Part shown: positions 36,501 through 46,164 of the stretch, in pieces
How positions within the stretch are numbered: position 1 is the first letter of the stretch
Layout: each line of letters begins with the position of its first letter
From: Planktotalea sp.
Lineage (GTDB): Bacteria; Pseudomonadota; Alphaproteobacteria; Rhodobacterales; Rhodobacteraceae
DNA: 64,000 nt
Reading direction: 5' to 3'
NCBI RefSeq assembly: GCF_018607995.1
Contig: NZ_JABBAL010000030.1
Coordinates: forward strand, 1 to 64,000
Notes under the pieces: generated by a model
Told to the model about the DNA's origin: nothing
The model's database searches: none
Seen by the model: the letters and a program-made list of their open reading frames with translations, nothing else
Position numbers and translations under genes: made by a program

Positions 36501-37157
36501 TTAGCGTGTTGTCTCCGTTAGGCGGCGTTTCACATAGGTTGAGACGTTGCCAATCATTGTATCCATTTGATCTTCCTCGGAGAAGAAGTGGCCAGCGCCA
36601 TCAAGCTCTTGGTGGGTGATTGTGATGCCTTTTTGCTCGTGCAACTTGTTGACAAGGCTTACCGTGTCCGCAGGTGGGGCTACGCGATCCGCAGTACCAT
36701 TGATCACAAGACCAGAGGCCGGGCAGGGTGCGAGAAAGCTGAAGTCATACATATTCGCAGGCGGGCTGACAGAGATGAAGCCCGTGATTTCAGGGCGGCG
36801 CATCAAAAGCTGCATGCCAATCCAAGCGCCGAAAGAGAAACCCGCAACCCAGCAATGTTTGGAATTGTTGTTCATCGATTGCAAATAATCGAGCGCAGAG
36901 GCCGCATCAGACAATTCGCCAATACCTTGATCGTATTCGCCTTGCGAACGACCCACACCACGAAAGTTAAACCGCAGGACCGTAAAGCCCATGTTGTAGA
37001 ACGCATAGTGCAGATTGTAGACGACCTTGTTGTTCATCGTCCCGCCAAATTGTGGATGGGGGTGCAGCACGATGGCGATCGGCGCGTCCTTTTCCTTTTG
37101 CGGGTGATAACGGCCCTCTAAGCGACCTTCGGGACCTGGGAAAATAACCTCGGGCAT
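36501..37157 (-). CDS. alpha/beta hydrolase (COG2945-like)
   Basis: A 218-residue serine hydrolase from the ATG at 37157, where the usual MPEVIFPGPEGRLEGRY start is found. The frame extends 24 codons further without family resemblance. The oxyanion segment is LHPHPQFGGTMNN, the nucleophile elbow is GFSFGAW, an aspartate follows in GTADRVAPP and the catalytic histidine is in GAGHFF. The family is widespread but its substrates are unknown. It heads the three-gene operon with the 78-residue protein and the HD hydrolase. Confidence 0.88.
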   Translation of the reverse strand: MPEVIFPGPEGRLEGRYHPQKEKDAPIAIVLHPHPQFGGTMNNKVVYNLHYAFYNMGFTVLRFNFRGVGRSQGEYDQGIGELSDAASALDYLQSMNNNSKHCWVAGFSFGAWIGMQLLMRRPEITGFISVSPPANMYDFSFLAPCPASGLVINGTADRVAPPADTVSLVNKLHEQKGITITHQELDGAGHFFSEEDQMDTMIGNVSTYVKRRLTETTR

Positions 37158-37350
37158 GTATCGTAAACTCCTGCGGTAAGTGCGTCTGACGTCATTCTTG
37201 ACGAACACTTCATAGCACTTTAGAACCATTCTAAGTTGAGCAAGGCTCGACCTCCGTCACGCATCTAGGCAATGCCTGCGCGAAGGTCAATCTTTTCAGT
37301 GCGTTTACGTATGTGTAAGCGCGTAAAGTGAACTATATCGGGGCATTGTC

Positions 37351-37809
37351 ATGAAGTTATCGACAAAGGGGCGCTATGCGATGGTTGCTTTGGCGGATAT
37401 CGCACTTCAAAGCGGCGAAACGCTGGTAACTTTGGGTGATATTTCAAAACGTCAGAATATTTCGCTGCCCTACCTTGAGCAATTGTTCGTGAAACTGCGC
37501 CGTGCCAAGCTTGTTGAGTCTGTACGCGGGCCTGGGGGCGGATACCGTTTGGCGAATGTGCCCTCAGAAATCCGTGTGCTCGATGTGCTTGGTGCGGTCG
37601 ATGAGACAGTGGATGCGATGCACAAGGGGGCCGGGGCCTCTGGTGGCAGTTCAGGCAGCCGTGCGCAATCGATGACCAATCGTTTGTGGGAAGGGTTGAG
37701 TGCGAATGTGTATGTATATCTGCATCAAACACGCCTATCAGATGTGGTGACCAATGGCCTCGCGCCTTGCCCCGCAGTGCCTACACTCTTTGATATCGTG
37801 GATGAATAG
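37351..37809 (+). CDS. iscR: Rrf2-family Fe-S regulator IscR, single-cysteine type
   Basis: A 152-residue winged-helix repressor heading the suf operon. The DNA-binding part is typical (MKLSTKGRYAMVALADIAL, ISLPYLEQLFVKLRRA, VRGPGGGYRL). The enterobacterial three-cysteine cluster site is replaced by GAGASGGSSGSRAQSMTNRL, leaving Cys140 in LAPCPAVP as the only cysteine. Such an unusual ligation scheme is known for Rhodobacter IscR. It should sense iron or Fe-S status and repress the operon. A TTTACG...CGTAAA inverted repeat at 37304-37327 lies upstream and could be its operator. The stop directly abuts the next start. Confidence 0.92.
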   Translation: MKLSTKGRYAMVALADIALQSGETLVTLGDISKRQNISLPYLEQLFVKLRRAKLVESVRGPGGGYRLANVPSEIRVLDVLGAVDETVDAMHKGAGASGGSSGSRAQSMTNRLWEGLSANVYVYLHQTRLSDVVTNGLAPCPAVPTLFDIVDE

Positions 37810-38853
37810 ATGAGCCGGATCTATTTGGATCATAACGCGACGGCACCACTGCGCGCTGAGGCGAAGGCTGCGATGATCTCAGCGATGGAATCTGCCGGCA
37901 ATCCGTCTTCTGTACATGCCGAGGGGCGCGCGGCGAAGTCGATAGTAGAAAATGCGCGTGCGCAAGTCGCCAGTGCCTTTGGTGCGGATGGTGCTGATAT
38001 TGTCTTTACCTCTGGTGCCACGGAAGCTGCGGGTTTAGCCTGTTTCGGGCGTGATTTATCCAGTGCGATGGTTGAGCATGACGCGGTTTTGAGCTGGACC
38101 TCAGGTGGGTTGGGCGTTGATTCTAAGGGCGCCGTTAAAATTAACAACCCCGGCAAGAGTGCTTTGCAGTTAGCGAATTCTGAAACGGGCGTTGTGCAGG
38201 ATCTTGTCGATGGAATTGCCGTCTCTGATATGACGCAGGCCTTTGGCAAGCAGCCTGTCGCGTTCAATTGGTCCGGCGCGGATATGGCGCTTATTTCGGC
38301 GCATAAACTTGGTGGGCCCAAAGGTATTGGTGCGCTGGTTCTAAAGCGCGGTTTTGATGTGCAAGCGCAAATCAAAGGTGGCGGTCAGGAAATGGGGCGG
38401 CGCTCTGGCACCGAAAACATAGTCGGTATCGCTGGTTTCGGGGCGGCCGCGGAGGCGGCGCAACGTGATTTAGAGCAGGGTGTTTGGAATAAAGTTGAGA
38501 AACTTAGAAACATTCTAGAAAGTGCTATTGCAGATCGCGCTAAACACACTATTTTTGTCGGGAAAGAAGCTGTGCGCCTGCCAAATACATCTTGCATTTT
38601 GACCCCGTCTTGGAAGGGCGAGACACAAGTCATGCAAATGGATCTGGCGGGATTTGCAATTTCGGCGGGCTCTGCCTGCTCAAGTGGAAAAGTCAAAGCC
38701 AGCGGTGTTTTGATGGCGATGGGATACACTGAGCCGGACGCAGCTTGCGCGATACGGGTCTCTTTGGGGCCTGAGACGACAGAACAACAGGTGCTGGCTT
38801 TCGCGGATGCGTGGCTGGCACAACATGAGAAATTTCGCGCACGTAACGCGTGA
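37810..38853 (+). CDS. cysteine desulfurase (IscS/NifS-like)
   Basis: A 347-residue pyridoxal-phosphate enzyme that releases sulfur from cysteine for cluster assembly. It begins IYLDHNATAPLR. The PLP lysine is in SAHKLGGPKG, the substrate-binding segment is GGGQEMGRRSGTEN, and the mobile-loop cysteine is in SAGSACSSGKV. It is shorter than classical IscS (about 400) because of a compact middle region, as usual in this clade. The operon carries a second, class II desulfurase (SufS) at its end. Confidence 0.93.
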   Translation: MSRIYLDHNATAPLRAEAKAAMISAMESAGNPSSVHAEGRAAKSIVENARAQVASAFGADGADIVFTSGATEAAGLACFGRDLSSAMVEHDAVLSWTSGGLGVDSKGAVKINNPGKSALQLANSETGVVQDLVDGIAVSDMTQAFGKQPVAFNWSGADMALISAHKLGGPKGIGALVLKRGFDVQAQIKGGGQEMGRRSGTENIVGIAGFGAAAEAAQRDLEQGVWNKVEKLRNILESAIADRAKHTIFVGKEAVRLPNTSCILTPSWKGETQVMQMDLAGFAISAGSACSSGKVKASGVLMAMGYTEPDAACAIRVSLGPETTEQQVLAFADAWLAQHEKFRARNA

Positions 38854-38878
38854 GTAAGTCTAAGAACTGGAGGCCGGC

Positions 38879-40414
38879 ATGGCAGCACTGGATAATGGGA
38901 CCGAGACTGGCGTCAAAGAGGGCGTAGATCAGGAAACCGTCAATGCGGTGCGCGAGGTTGGCGGAGCGTATAAGTACGGTTGGTCCACTGACATCGAAAT
39001 GGAGTATGCGCCAAAGGGTCTCAATGAAGACATCGTGCGTTTGATTTCCTCGAAGAACGATGAGCCTGAGTGGATGCTGGAGTGGCGCCTTGAAGCCTAT
39101 CGCCGTTGGTTGGCCAAAACAGAACCCGCTTGGGCGATGGTCGATTACCCTGAGATCGATTTTCAGGATCAGTACTATTACGCACGCCCCAAAAGTATGG
39201 CCGTGAAGCCAAAGTCCTTGGATGAGGTGGACCCGAAATTGCTCGCCACTTACGCTAAGCTTGGCATCCCGTTGAAAGAACAGATGATCCTTGCTGGTGT
39301 TGAAGGCGCAGAAGATATTGACGCGGAAGCCCCACGCAAAGTCGCTGTAGATGCGGTGTTTGACAGTGTATCAGTCGGCACAACCTTTCAGGACGAGCTG
39401 AAAAAGGCAGGCGTGATCTTCTGTTCCATCTCGGAAGCGATCAAAGAACATCCTGAATTGGTGAAAAAATATCTTGGCACAGTCGTGCCCGTCTCTGACA
39501 ACTACTATGCGACGCTAAATTCAGCAGTCTTTTCCGACGGATCCTTTGTCTACATTCCGCCGGGCGTGCGCTGCCCGATGGAGCTGTCCACGTATTTTCG
39601 TATCAACGCGGAGAACACGGGCCAATTCGAGCGTACGTTGATCATCGCCGATAAGGGCAGCTATGTAAGCTACTTGGAAGGTTGCACCGCACCCATGCGC
39701 GATGAATCCCAGTTGCATGCTGCTGTGGTCGAAATCATCATCGAAGAAGATGCTGAAGTGAAATACTCCACCGTGCAAAACTGGTACCCGGGGGATGAAA
39801 ACGGCAAGGGCGGTATTTACAACTTTGTGACCAAACGGGCGGATTGCCGTGGTGATCGGGCCAAAGTGATGTGGACGCAGGTCGAAACAGGCTCTGCGGT
39901 GACGTGGAAATACCCAAGCTGCATCCTGCGCGGCAACGAGAGCCAAGGTGAGTTTTATTCCATTGCCATCGCCAACAACATGCAACAGGCCGACACAGGC
40001 ACTAAGATGATCCATCTTGGCAAAGACACCAAGTCGCGTATCGTTTCCAAGGGTATTTCAGCGGGTAAAGCGCAAAACACCTACCGTGGGCTTGTTTCCA
40101 TGCACCCGAAAGCGAAGGACGCGCGCAATTTCACGCAGTGCGACAGTCTTCTGATCGGCGATCAATGTGGCGCGCATACTGTGCCTTATATCGAGGTTAA
40201 GAATAACTCCGCACGGGTCGAGCATGAGGCTACAACATCAAAAGTCGATGATGAGCAGTTGTTCTACTGCCGGCAGCGCGGCATTGGCGAAGAGGATGCG
40301 GTTGCATTGGTTGTGAACGGATTTTGCAAAGAGGTGTTGCAAGCGTTGCCAATGGAATTCGCGATGGAAGCGCAACAATTGGTGGCGATTTCGCTCGAAG
40401 GGTCTGTGGGCTAA
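38879..40414 (+). CDS. sufB: Fe-S cluster scaffold subunit SufB
   Basis: A 511-residue scaffold subunit of the SufBC2D complex, on which new Fe-S clusters are built. It has the family's beta-helix core ([37 protein letters not shown]) and the C-terminal [20 protein letters not shown] segment with the conserved histidine and cysteine region. Length and start are normal, and an AGGCCGGC-type ribosome site precedes it. SufC and SufD follow after two unusual inserted genes. Confidence 0.97.
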   Translation: MAALDNGTETGVKEGVDQETVNAVREVGGAYKYGWSTDIEMEYAPKGLNEDIVRLISSKNDEPEWMLEWRLEAYRRWLAKTEPAWAMVDYPEIDFQDQYYYARPKSMAVKPKSLDEVDPKLLATYAKLGIPLKEQMILAGVEGAEDIDAEAPRKVAVDAVFDSVSVGTTFQDELKKAGVIFCSISEAIKEHPELVKKYLGTVVPVSDNYYATLNSAVFSDGSFVYIPPGVRCPMELSTYFRINAENTGQFERTLIIADKGSYVSYLEGCTAPMRDESQLHAAVVEIIIEEDAEVKYSTVQNWYPGDENGKGGIYNFVTKRADCRGDRAKVMWTQVETGSAVTWKYPSCILRGNESQGEFYSIAIANNMQQADTGTKMIHLGKDTKSRIVSKGISAGKAQNTYRGLVSMHPKAKDARNFTQCDSLLIGDQCGAHTVPYIEVKNNSARVEHEATTSKVDDEQLFYCRQRGIGEEDAVALVVNGFCKEVLQALPMEFAMEAQQLVAISLEGSVG

Positions 40415-40417
40415 AGC

Positions 40418-40594
40418 ATGAGCAAACGCGCGGTCCTTTCAGCTGTGATCACCGGCGGTTTTTGCGCGGTATTTGCCGTGCTCTTTACAATGCTTGGCAT
40501 GCTGATTTCATTGGTGCCGGGTGTGTTTATTGCGTTCGTGTTGGGTTTTCTTGGATCGCTTTGTGCTAGTTATGTGATGAGAGCGAGCAAGTGA
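40418..40594 (+). CDS. 58-residue membrane peptide inside the suf operon
   Basis: Starts three bases after the sufB stop and encodes 58 residues with two hydrophobic helices (about 6-29 and 31-52) between basic ends (MSKR and MRASK). Its TGA overlaps the GTG start of the next gene. The tight coupling to sufB and sensible topology support a real gene. No function is recognised. It might anchor assembly proteins at the membrane, but that is speculation from position. Confidence 0.7.
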   Translation: MSKRAVLSAVITGGFCAVFAVLFTMLGMLISLVPGVFIAFVLGFLGSLCASYVMRASK

Positions 40595-41190
40595 CTCAAG
40601 TCATTTCCATAGACCGTCCAGAGTTGACCATGCCAGACGGAGAAACTGCGCATTTACGTGCGGCTTACGGTGCGGCAGATACCATTTTGGAATTTGGAGT
40701 TGGTGGCTCGACTGTCATGGTGGCTGAAATGGTGGGAAAGACAATCACATCTGTTGAGACAGATCAGTTCCGGGTGGACTCCTTGAACGAGTGGTTTGAA
40801 CACAACCCAGCGAGAAGTAAGCCCGATATCATTTGGGCAAACATTGGTCCGACCAAAGCATGGGGGCGCCCAAAGACCGAAAATCACTGGAAAGATTATG
40901 CAAAATATCCTTTAGAGATCTGGTCGTTAGAGGGCTTACCTGATCCAGATGTCGTGCTCGTTGACGGCCGTTTTCGCGCCGGATGCATACTCGCAACCGC
41001 ATTTCAAACACGCAAACCTACGCGGGTCTTCGTCGATGATTATGAACATCGCCCAAGCTATCACGCAGTAGAAAAAATCGTAGGCGCACCGCGCCTGATA
41101 GGCCGCATGGCCGAATTTGAGATAACCGCGACGCCGATCCCAGCAAGTCACTTGCCCGAGATCATCACACTCATGCAGGACCCGTATTAG
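40591..41190 (+). CDS. methyltransferase-fold protein inside the suf operon
   Basis: A 199-residue protein with a SAM-binding-like first motif (TILEFGVGGSTVMVAEMV) and a VVLVDGRFRAGCILATAF segment resembling the middle strands of class I methyltransferases. The GTG at 40591 overlaps the preceding stop (GTGA). An ATG at 40630 is an alternative. It separates sufB from sufC, which are adjacent in most bacteria. Comparable proteins in other genomes act on sugars or remain unassigned. A role in Fe-S assembly is suggested only by the operon. Confidence 0.75.
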   Translation: MTQVISIDRPELTMPDGETAHLRAAYGAADTILEFGVGGSTVMVAEMVGKTITSVETDQFRVDSLNEWFEHNPARSKPDIIWANIGPTKAWGRPKTENHWKDYAKYPLEIWSLEGLPDPDVVLVDGRFRAGCILATAFQTRKPTRVFVDDYEHRPSYHAVEKIVGAPRLIGRMAEFEITATPIPASHLPEIITLMQDPY

Positions 41191-41222
41191 GGCCGCAAAC
41201 TGAACTAAACGAGGACGCAAAA

Positions 41223-41978
41223 ATGCTGAATATCAATAACTTGCACGTTTCTCTTGAAGAAGAAGACAAGCAAATCCTCAAGGGCGTCGATTTGACGGTT
41301 GAGGCTGGAAAAGTCCATGCGATCATGGGTCCAAACGGCTCTGGCAAGTCAACGCTGTCTTATGTGCTCTCTGGCAAGGAGGGTTATGAAGTGACCGAAG
41401 GAAGTGCGGATTTGCTGGGTGAAGATCTTCTTGAGATCGACCCTGAGGAACGCGCAGCGCTTGGTTTGTTTTTGGCATTTCAATACCCTGTAGAAATTCC
41501 CGGGGTAGGCAACATGACCTTCTTGAGAACAGCGGTAAATTCCCAGCGAAAAGCACGCGGTGAAGACGAAATGAGCGCATCCGAGTTCCTTAAAGTCGTG
41601 CGCGAGCGTGCGAAATCATTGAAGATCGACGCTGATATGTTGAAGCGTCCGGTCAATGTTGGCTTTTCTGGTGGCGAGAAAAAGCGCAACGAAATCCTTC
41701 AGATGGCAATGCTTGAGCCAAAGATGTGCATCTTGGACGAGACGGATTCTGGCTTGGATGTTGATGCCATGAAGCTGGTGGCTGAGGGCGTGAACGCGTT
41801 GCGAAACGAAGGCCGCGGATTCCTTGTGATTACGCACTATCAACGCCTGCTGGATCATATCAAACCGGACGTCGTTCACATCATGGCCAATGGTCGTATT
41901 GTGAAAACTGGTGGGCCGGAGCTGGCATTGGAAGTTGAGCAAAACGGCTACGCGGATATTTTGGCAGAGGTGGCGTAA
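41223..41978 (+). CDS. sufC: Fe-S assembly ATPase SufC
   Basis: A 251-residue ABC-type ATPase that powers conformational changes of the SufBCD scaffold. Walker A GPNGSGKST is at residues 36-44, the signature region is GFSGGEKKRNEILQ, and Walker B with the catalytic residue is CILDETDSGLD. The switch histidine is in VITHYQR. The GEKKRNE variant is diagnostic for SufC among ABC ATPases. It is followed with no gap by sufD. Confidence 0.97.
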   Translation: MLNINNLHVSLEEEDKQILKGVDLTVEAGKVHAIMGPNGSGKSTLSYVLSGKEGYEVTEGSADLLGEDLLEIDPEERAALGLFLAFQYPVEIPGVGNMTFLRTAVNSQRKARGEDEMSASEFLKVVRERAKSLKIDADMLKRPVNVGFSGGEKKRNEILQMAMLEPKMCILDETDSGLDVDAMKLVAEGVNALRNEGRGFLVITHYQRLLDHIKPDVVHIMANGRIVKTGGPELALEVEQNGYADILAEVA

Positions 41979-43259
41979 ATGGCCTTAGCACAAGTAAAGA
42001 TAGAGGCGACAGAAGAGCGTTTGAACACGCTTGATATGCCGCAAGAGGGCTGGAGCACCGCTGCGCGTGAGGATGCTTTGATGCGTCTGCGCAGTATGGG
42101 TTTGCCGTCGCGGCGCGATGAGTATTGGAAGTACACCCGCCCAGACACATTGGTTCAGCCTACAGCGCCGGATGCAGCGGTGCTTCATACGGACGAGGTG
42201 CCTGTCTTTGACGCTTTGGGACGTTTGAAAATCGTCTTTGTCGACGGTGTTTTCAGCGCTGACGAATCTGATGACCTTACACTAGAAGGTGTCACGATTG
42301 AGCGTCTTGCGGGTGCGACAGCTGATATCCACTGGGCCAAGGGTCTTTACGGTGTTTTGGAAAACAACGGTCAAAACCCTGTTGAACGTCCGCTTGCTGC
42401 GTTAAACACGGCTTATGCTACTGATGGCGTGTTGATCCATGTAACTGGTACGCCGAGTAAGCCTATTAATCTGATTTACCGTCATATTTCAAATTCTTCT
42501 GATGCGATCCTTCACCATGTTCTCAAGATTGACAAGGGTGCGGAAGTGACCATTTTAGAGAACGGTCCCGCGGCAGCACGCTTCAACAAGTGTATGGAGA
42601 TCGACGTCGCAGATGGCGCGAAGTTCCACCATGTGCGTGCACAAGGCCGCGATCATGAGCGCCGCGCGGCGACGCATATTTTCGCACGCCTCGGAACTGA
42701 ATCCAGCTTCAAGAGCTTCACGCTCACTGCGAATGGCGTGATGACGCGCAATGAGTGCGTGATCGAGCTGACGGGCGATGATGCACATGCAACTGTTGCA
42801 GGTGCCGCGCTTGGAGACGGCGACTTTCATCATGACGATACGGTTTTCATTACTCATGATGCGGTGAATTGTGAAAGCCGTCAGGTCTTTAAGAAGGTCC
42901 TTCGCAATGGCGCGACGGGTGTTTTCCAAGGTAAAATCCTAGTGAAATCTGGTGCACAAAAGACCGATGGTTATCAGATCAGCCAATCGCTTTTGCTGGA
43001 TGAAGATAGTCAATTTCTCGCTAAGCCAGAGTTGGAAATCTATGCCGATGATGTGGCTTGCTCACACGGGTCCACCTCTGGTGCGATTGATGAGGAGGCG
43101 CTGTTTTATCTGCGCTCGCGCGGGGTTCCCGTTGGTGAAGCGACAGATATGCTGACTTTGTCGTTCCTTGCGGAAGCGGTTGAGGAGATCGAACACAGCA
43201 CGCTCGCGGAAGAAATTAACGAGCGCCTCGCGGCTTGGCTGGCGCGACGTCGCGGCTGA
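41979..43259 (+). CDS. sufD: Fe-S cluster scaffold subunit SufD
   Basis: A 426-residue SufB paralogue and partner in the SufBC2D complex. It has an N-terminal helical region (GLPSRRDEYWKYTRP), a beta-helix core and the C-terminal signature DDVACSHGSTSGAIDEEALFY with the conserved histidine. It begins directly after the sufC stop, and its own stop overlaps the next start. All domains appear intact. Confidence 0.96.
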   Translation: MALAQVKIEATEERLNTLDMPQEGWSTAAREDALMRLRSMGLPSRRDEYWKYTRPDTLVQPTAPDAAVLHTDEVPVFDALGRLKIVFVDGVFSADESDDLTLEGVTIERLAGATADIHWAKGLYGVLENNGQNPVERPLAALNTAYATDGVLIHVTGTPSKPINLIYRHISNSSDAILHHVLKIDKGAEVTILENGPAAARFNKCMEIDVADGAKFHHVRAQGRDHERRAATHIFARLGTESSFKSFTLTANGVMTRNECVIELTGDDAHATVAGAALGDGDFHHDDTVFITHDAVNCESRQVFKKVLRNGATGVFQGKILVKSGAQKTDGYQISQSLLLDEDSQFLAKPELEIYADDVACSHGSTSGAIDEEALFYLRSRGVPVGEATDMLTLSFLAEAVEEIEHSTLAEEINERLAAWLARRRG

Positions 43260-43738
43260 TGTCTGTCACCACTGACATCGTGTCTACCTACAAAGGACCG
43301 CGCCTTGTTTTGGCGCGGCTTTTCGCCATGGGTGAACGCGAAGCCTTTGCTTTGATTGTTATTATTGGTGCCTGCATCGTCGCTTTCGTCTCGCGTTGGC
43401 CCGGTCTTGCGCGCCAGGCCCATGAAAGTGGTGCAGAGCTTAACGCCTTGCTCGGTGGGGCCCTTATGGCGTGGATCATGGCACCTTTGCTGTTCTACGC
43501 AATCGCAGCCATCGCTCATATCCTAGCGATGATCGTTGGTGGTAAAGGCACTTGGTATCGCGCGCGCCTTGCTTTGTTCTGGGCGCTACTTGCGGCCAGC
43601 CCATTGCAATTGCTGTGGGGTTTGGTGGAAGGCTTCATCGGTAAAGGACTCGAGTGGCAAATCGTTGGTGTCGTTTGGTTTGCGGTGTTCGTCTGGTTCT
43701 GGATTGCAGGCATGTTTGAAGCCGAAAGGGCGGATTGA
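43259..43738 (+). CDS. YIP1-type membrane protein (first of pair)
   Basis: A 159-residue protein with four membrane helices (about 31-47, 64-90, 98-118, 130-150). It starts at 43259, where the ATG overlaps the sufD stop. The REAFALIVIIGACIVAF start and GTWYRARLALFWALLAASP middle fit the loose YIP1-type family of bacterial membrane proteins. Its stop overlaps the next, similar gene. Position inside the suf operon is shared by related Rhodobacteraceae, but no Fe-S role is established to my knowledge. Confidence 0.8.
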   Translation: MSVTTDIVSTYKGPRLVLARLFAMGEREAFALIVIIGACIVAFVSRWPGLARQAHESGAELNALLGGALMAWIMAPLLFYAIAAIAHILAMIVGGKGTWYRARLALFWALLAASPLQLLWGLVEGFIGKGLEWQIVGVVWFAVFVWFWIAGMFEAERAD

Positions 43739-44325
43739 TGTTGAATGCATTTATAAATCTGACGATGGGCACGCTGTCGCAACCACGTGAAGCGGCGGCT
43801 GAAATCCTTTCGATCAGACCCAACCGCTCCGTGATGTGGATCGCCTTGGTGCTCGCCGTGCTGCTCAACACGATGGTGTATCAGATTTCGCTTTTCGCTT
43901 CACCACCGCAGGTTGCGCTACCGGTCATTTTTTCTTCGCCAATCATCTTTGCGATCTTGATCGGCTCTGGCTTAGCTTTAAGTATCTATTCAATCACGTA
44001 TGCAGGCCGGATTATTGGCGGGTGCGCGGTATTGGATGATGTCATGGCTTTGCTGATCTGGCTGCAATTCTTGCGCTTTGCAGTGCAATTGGCGGCCTTT
44101 TTGTTGATGCCGATCATTCCGGGCATTGCGGGTCTTTTGGTCCTATGTGCAACGCTTTACGGGATGTGGTTGTTGTTACAATTCGTCGATGTGGCGCATG
44201 GATTTGAAAACCTGTTCACCAGCTTCTGTGCACTCATTCTATCCGGCCTTGGTATTATGCTAGGCCTTGCGATCTTGCTGTCCTTGCTGGGCGTGCAAAA
44301 TATGGGACTGACACCTTATGTTTGA
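43738..44325 (+). CDS. YIP1-type membrane protein (second of pair)
   Basis: A 195-residue protein with about five hydrophobic segments. The chosen ATG at 43738 overlaps the preceding stop. A TTG one codon earlier is less likely. The EAAAEILSIRPNRSVMWIAL opening and GGCAVLDDVMALLIWLQFLR middle resemble YIP1 proteins, where a DV..W/QF segment is common. It overlaps the sufS start by 8 bp, so the pair is translated with the operon. Confidence 0.8.
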   Translation: MLNAFINLTMGTLSQPREAAAEILSIRPNRSVMWIALVLAVLLNTMVYQISLFASPPQVALPVIFSSPIIFAILIGSGLALSIYSITYAGRIIGGCAVLDDVMALLIWLQFLRFAVQLAAFLLMPIIPGIAGLLVLCATLYGMWLLLQFVDVAHGFENLFTSFCALILSGLGIMLGLAILLSLLGVQNMGLTPYV

Positions 44326-45538
44326 TGTAGAGACGGTCCGCGCCGATTTTCCAATTCTGTCGCGTGAGGTGAATGGCAAGCCGTTGATCTATCTCGACAG
44401 CGGTGCGTCCGCGCAAAAGCCGCAGGTTGTGATCGACGCAATCACGCGCGCTTACGCGGAAGAATACGCGAATGTGCATCGAGGGTTGCACTATCTCAGC
44501 AATCTCGCAACGGACAAATATGAAGCCGTGCGCACCACGATTGCCAAATTCCTGAACGTCGCTGATCCGGAGCAGATCGTGTTCAATTCGGGGACGACCG
44601 AGGGGATCAACAGTGTCGCTTACGGTTGGGCTATGCCTAATCTGCAAGCGGGGGATGAAATCATCCTCTCCGTGATGGAGCATCATGCTAATATTGTGCC
44701 ATGGCATTTTCTGCGCGAACGGCAGGGAGCAGTGATCAAATGGGTGGATGTTGACGCTAATGGCGATCTTGATCCACAGGCCGTGATTGATGCTATGGGA
44801 CCGCGCACCAAACTGGTGGCTGTCACGCATATGTCGAATGTTCTCGGTACTGTGGTGGATGTGAAAACGATCACCGAGGCCGCGCATGAGCGGGGGGTTG
44901 CAGTCCTTGTAGATGGCTCGCAAGCGGCGGTCCATATGCCGGTTAACGTTGATGATATCGGCTGTGATTTCTACGCGATCACGGGTCATAAACTATACGG
45001 ACCATCCGGTTCTGGCGCGATATTCATGAAGCGTGGACGCATGGCAGAGATGCGTCCCTTTATTGGCGGCGGTGATATGATCCGCGAAGTCAGCAAAGAC
45101 GCAGTCAGCTACAATGATCCACCGATGATGTTCGAAGCCGGCACGCCGGGTATCGTGCAAATGATCGGTCTGGGCGTTGCACTGGATTATATGATGTGCC
45201 TTGGTATGGAGGCGATTGCCGCCCATGAGGTGGATCTGCGCGATTATGCGCAGAGCAAACTTCGTGGTCTCAACTGGATCAATGTGCAGGGTAATTCCGC
45301 GAGCAAAGGCGCGATCTTCAGCTTCACCATGGAAGGTGCCGCGCATGCGCATGATATCTCCACCATCCTCGACAAAAAGGGCGTTGCGGTCCGCGCCGGC
45401 CAACATTGTGCGGGTCCGCTGATGGAGTTTTTGGATGAAACTGCGACCTGCCGCGCGTCATTTGCGATGTACAACACGCGCGCAGATGTGGATGCACTGG
45501 TCGATGCGTTGGAATTGGCGCACGACCTGTTCGGCTAG
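44318..45538 (+). CDS. sufS: class II cysteine desulfurase SufS
   Basis: A 406-residue PLP enzyme supplying persulfide sulfur to SufBCD. It begins FDVETVRADFPILSREVNGK. The PLP lysine is in AITGHKLYGPSG, the ADP-like binding block is RPFIGGGDMI and the catalytic cysteine lies in RAGQHCAGPL, all as in SufS. In relatives the operon usually continues with sufT-like and A-type carrier genes. Here it ends, and the next gene is a convergent broken lipoprotein. Confidence 0.95.
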   Translation: MFDVETVRADFPILSREVNGKPLIYLDSGASAQKPQVVIDAITRAYAEEYANVHRGLHYLSNLATDKYEAVRTTIAKFLNVADPEQIVFNSGTTEGINSVAYGWAMPNLQAGDEIILSVMEHHANIVPWHFLRERQGAVIKWVDVDANGDLDPQAVIDAMGPRTKLVAVTHMSNVLGTVVDVKTITEAAHERGVAVLVDGSQAAVHMPVNVDDIGCDFYAITGHKLYGPSGSGAIFMKRGRMAEMRPFIGGGDMIREVSKDAVSYNDPPMMFEAGTPGIVQMIGLGVALDYMMCLGMEAIAAHEVDLRDYAQSKLRGLNWINVQGNSASKGAIFSFTMEGAAHAHDISTILDKKGVAVRAGQHCAGPLMEFLDETATCRASFAMYNTRADVDALVDALELAHDLFG

Positions 45539-45540
45539 CG

Positions 45541-46164
45541 CTATTCTTTAACCATGAATCCGCCAGGCATCAGGGATGAGCTGGTTTTACCATGAAAGAT
45601 GCCAATGGCTTCGGTGCCACCAATTTTGCCACGTAACGTGCCGGAAATATCGCGATAGTTCACAGTGCCAGCGAGGTTTTAATCGTCGAATCTGCCATTC
45701 ACTGTGAGTATATCGTCGTCGGATGTTCCGCTCAGCGTATTGCCCTCAAAATCCGCTTCAAGCGTGATCGCACCGCCACCTTTACGCGCAAAGCCTGTCA
45801 GGCGCCCATTATCGAGATCTATTCCCGTGACCCTAGCGGCCTCGTATGTGCCTGTTAGCGTTGCGCCTCCGCCCTAAGGGAGGGTCGGAACGCGCGTGCT
45901 GGGAAGCAAACCTGCGCGCGCGACGAACCCTTCGCCGCCATCCACATCGATTTCATAAGCATAGCCGTCACCGTCTGAATTCACGTCAGAGCCATTGATG
46001 CGTTGCGTCAGTGTAGTTCCGATGATCTGCGCGGATGAAGCCCCCAACGTTACGGCCGTCGCAAAAGAGCTAGTCGTATAATCTTCTGCGTCTCTGACAC
46101 AGCCTGCGGTGGCAATGAGGCAGGCAAAAGTCGCAAATAAGGTTGGTCGTACGAGGTTTTTCAT
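45541..46164 (-). pseudogene. lipoprotein interrupted by two in-frame stops
   Basis: From the ATG at 46164 the frame opens with a lipoprotein signal (KNLVRPTLFATFACLIATAGC). The following 207-codon frame is intact except for a TAG at 45874-45876 and a TAA at 45679-45681, both in phase. Between and after them the sequence still looks coding (GGGATLTGTYEAARVTGIDL, DFEGNTLSGTSDDDILTVNG, NYRDISGTLRGKIGG). This is the pattern of small beta-barrel lipoproteins resembling transferrin-binding-protein B. No frameshift is present. It lies convergent to sufS, with 2 bp between the stops. Either a recent pseudogene or a readthrough gene. Confidence 0.75.
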
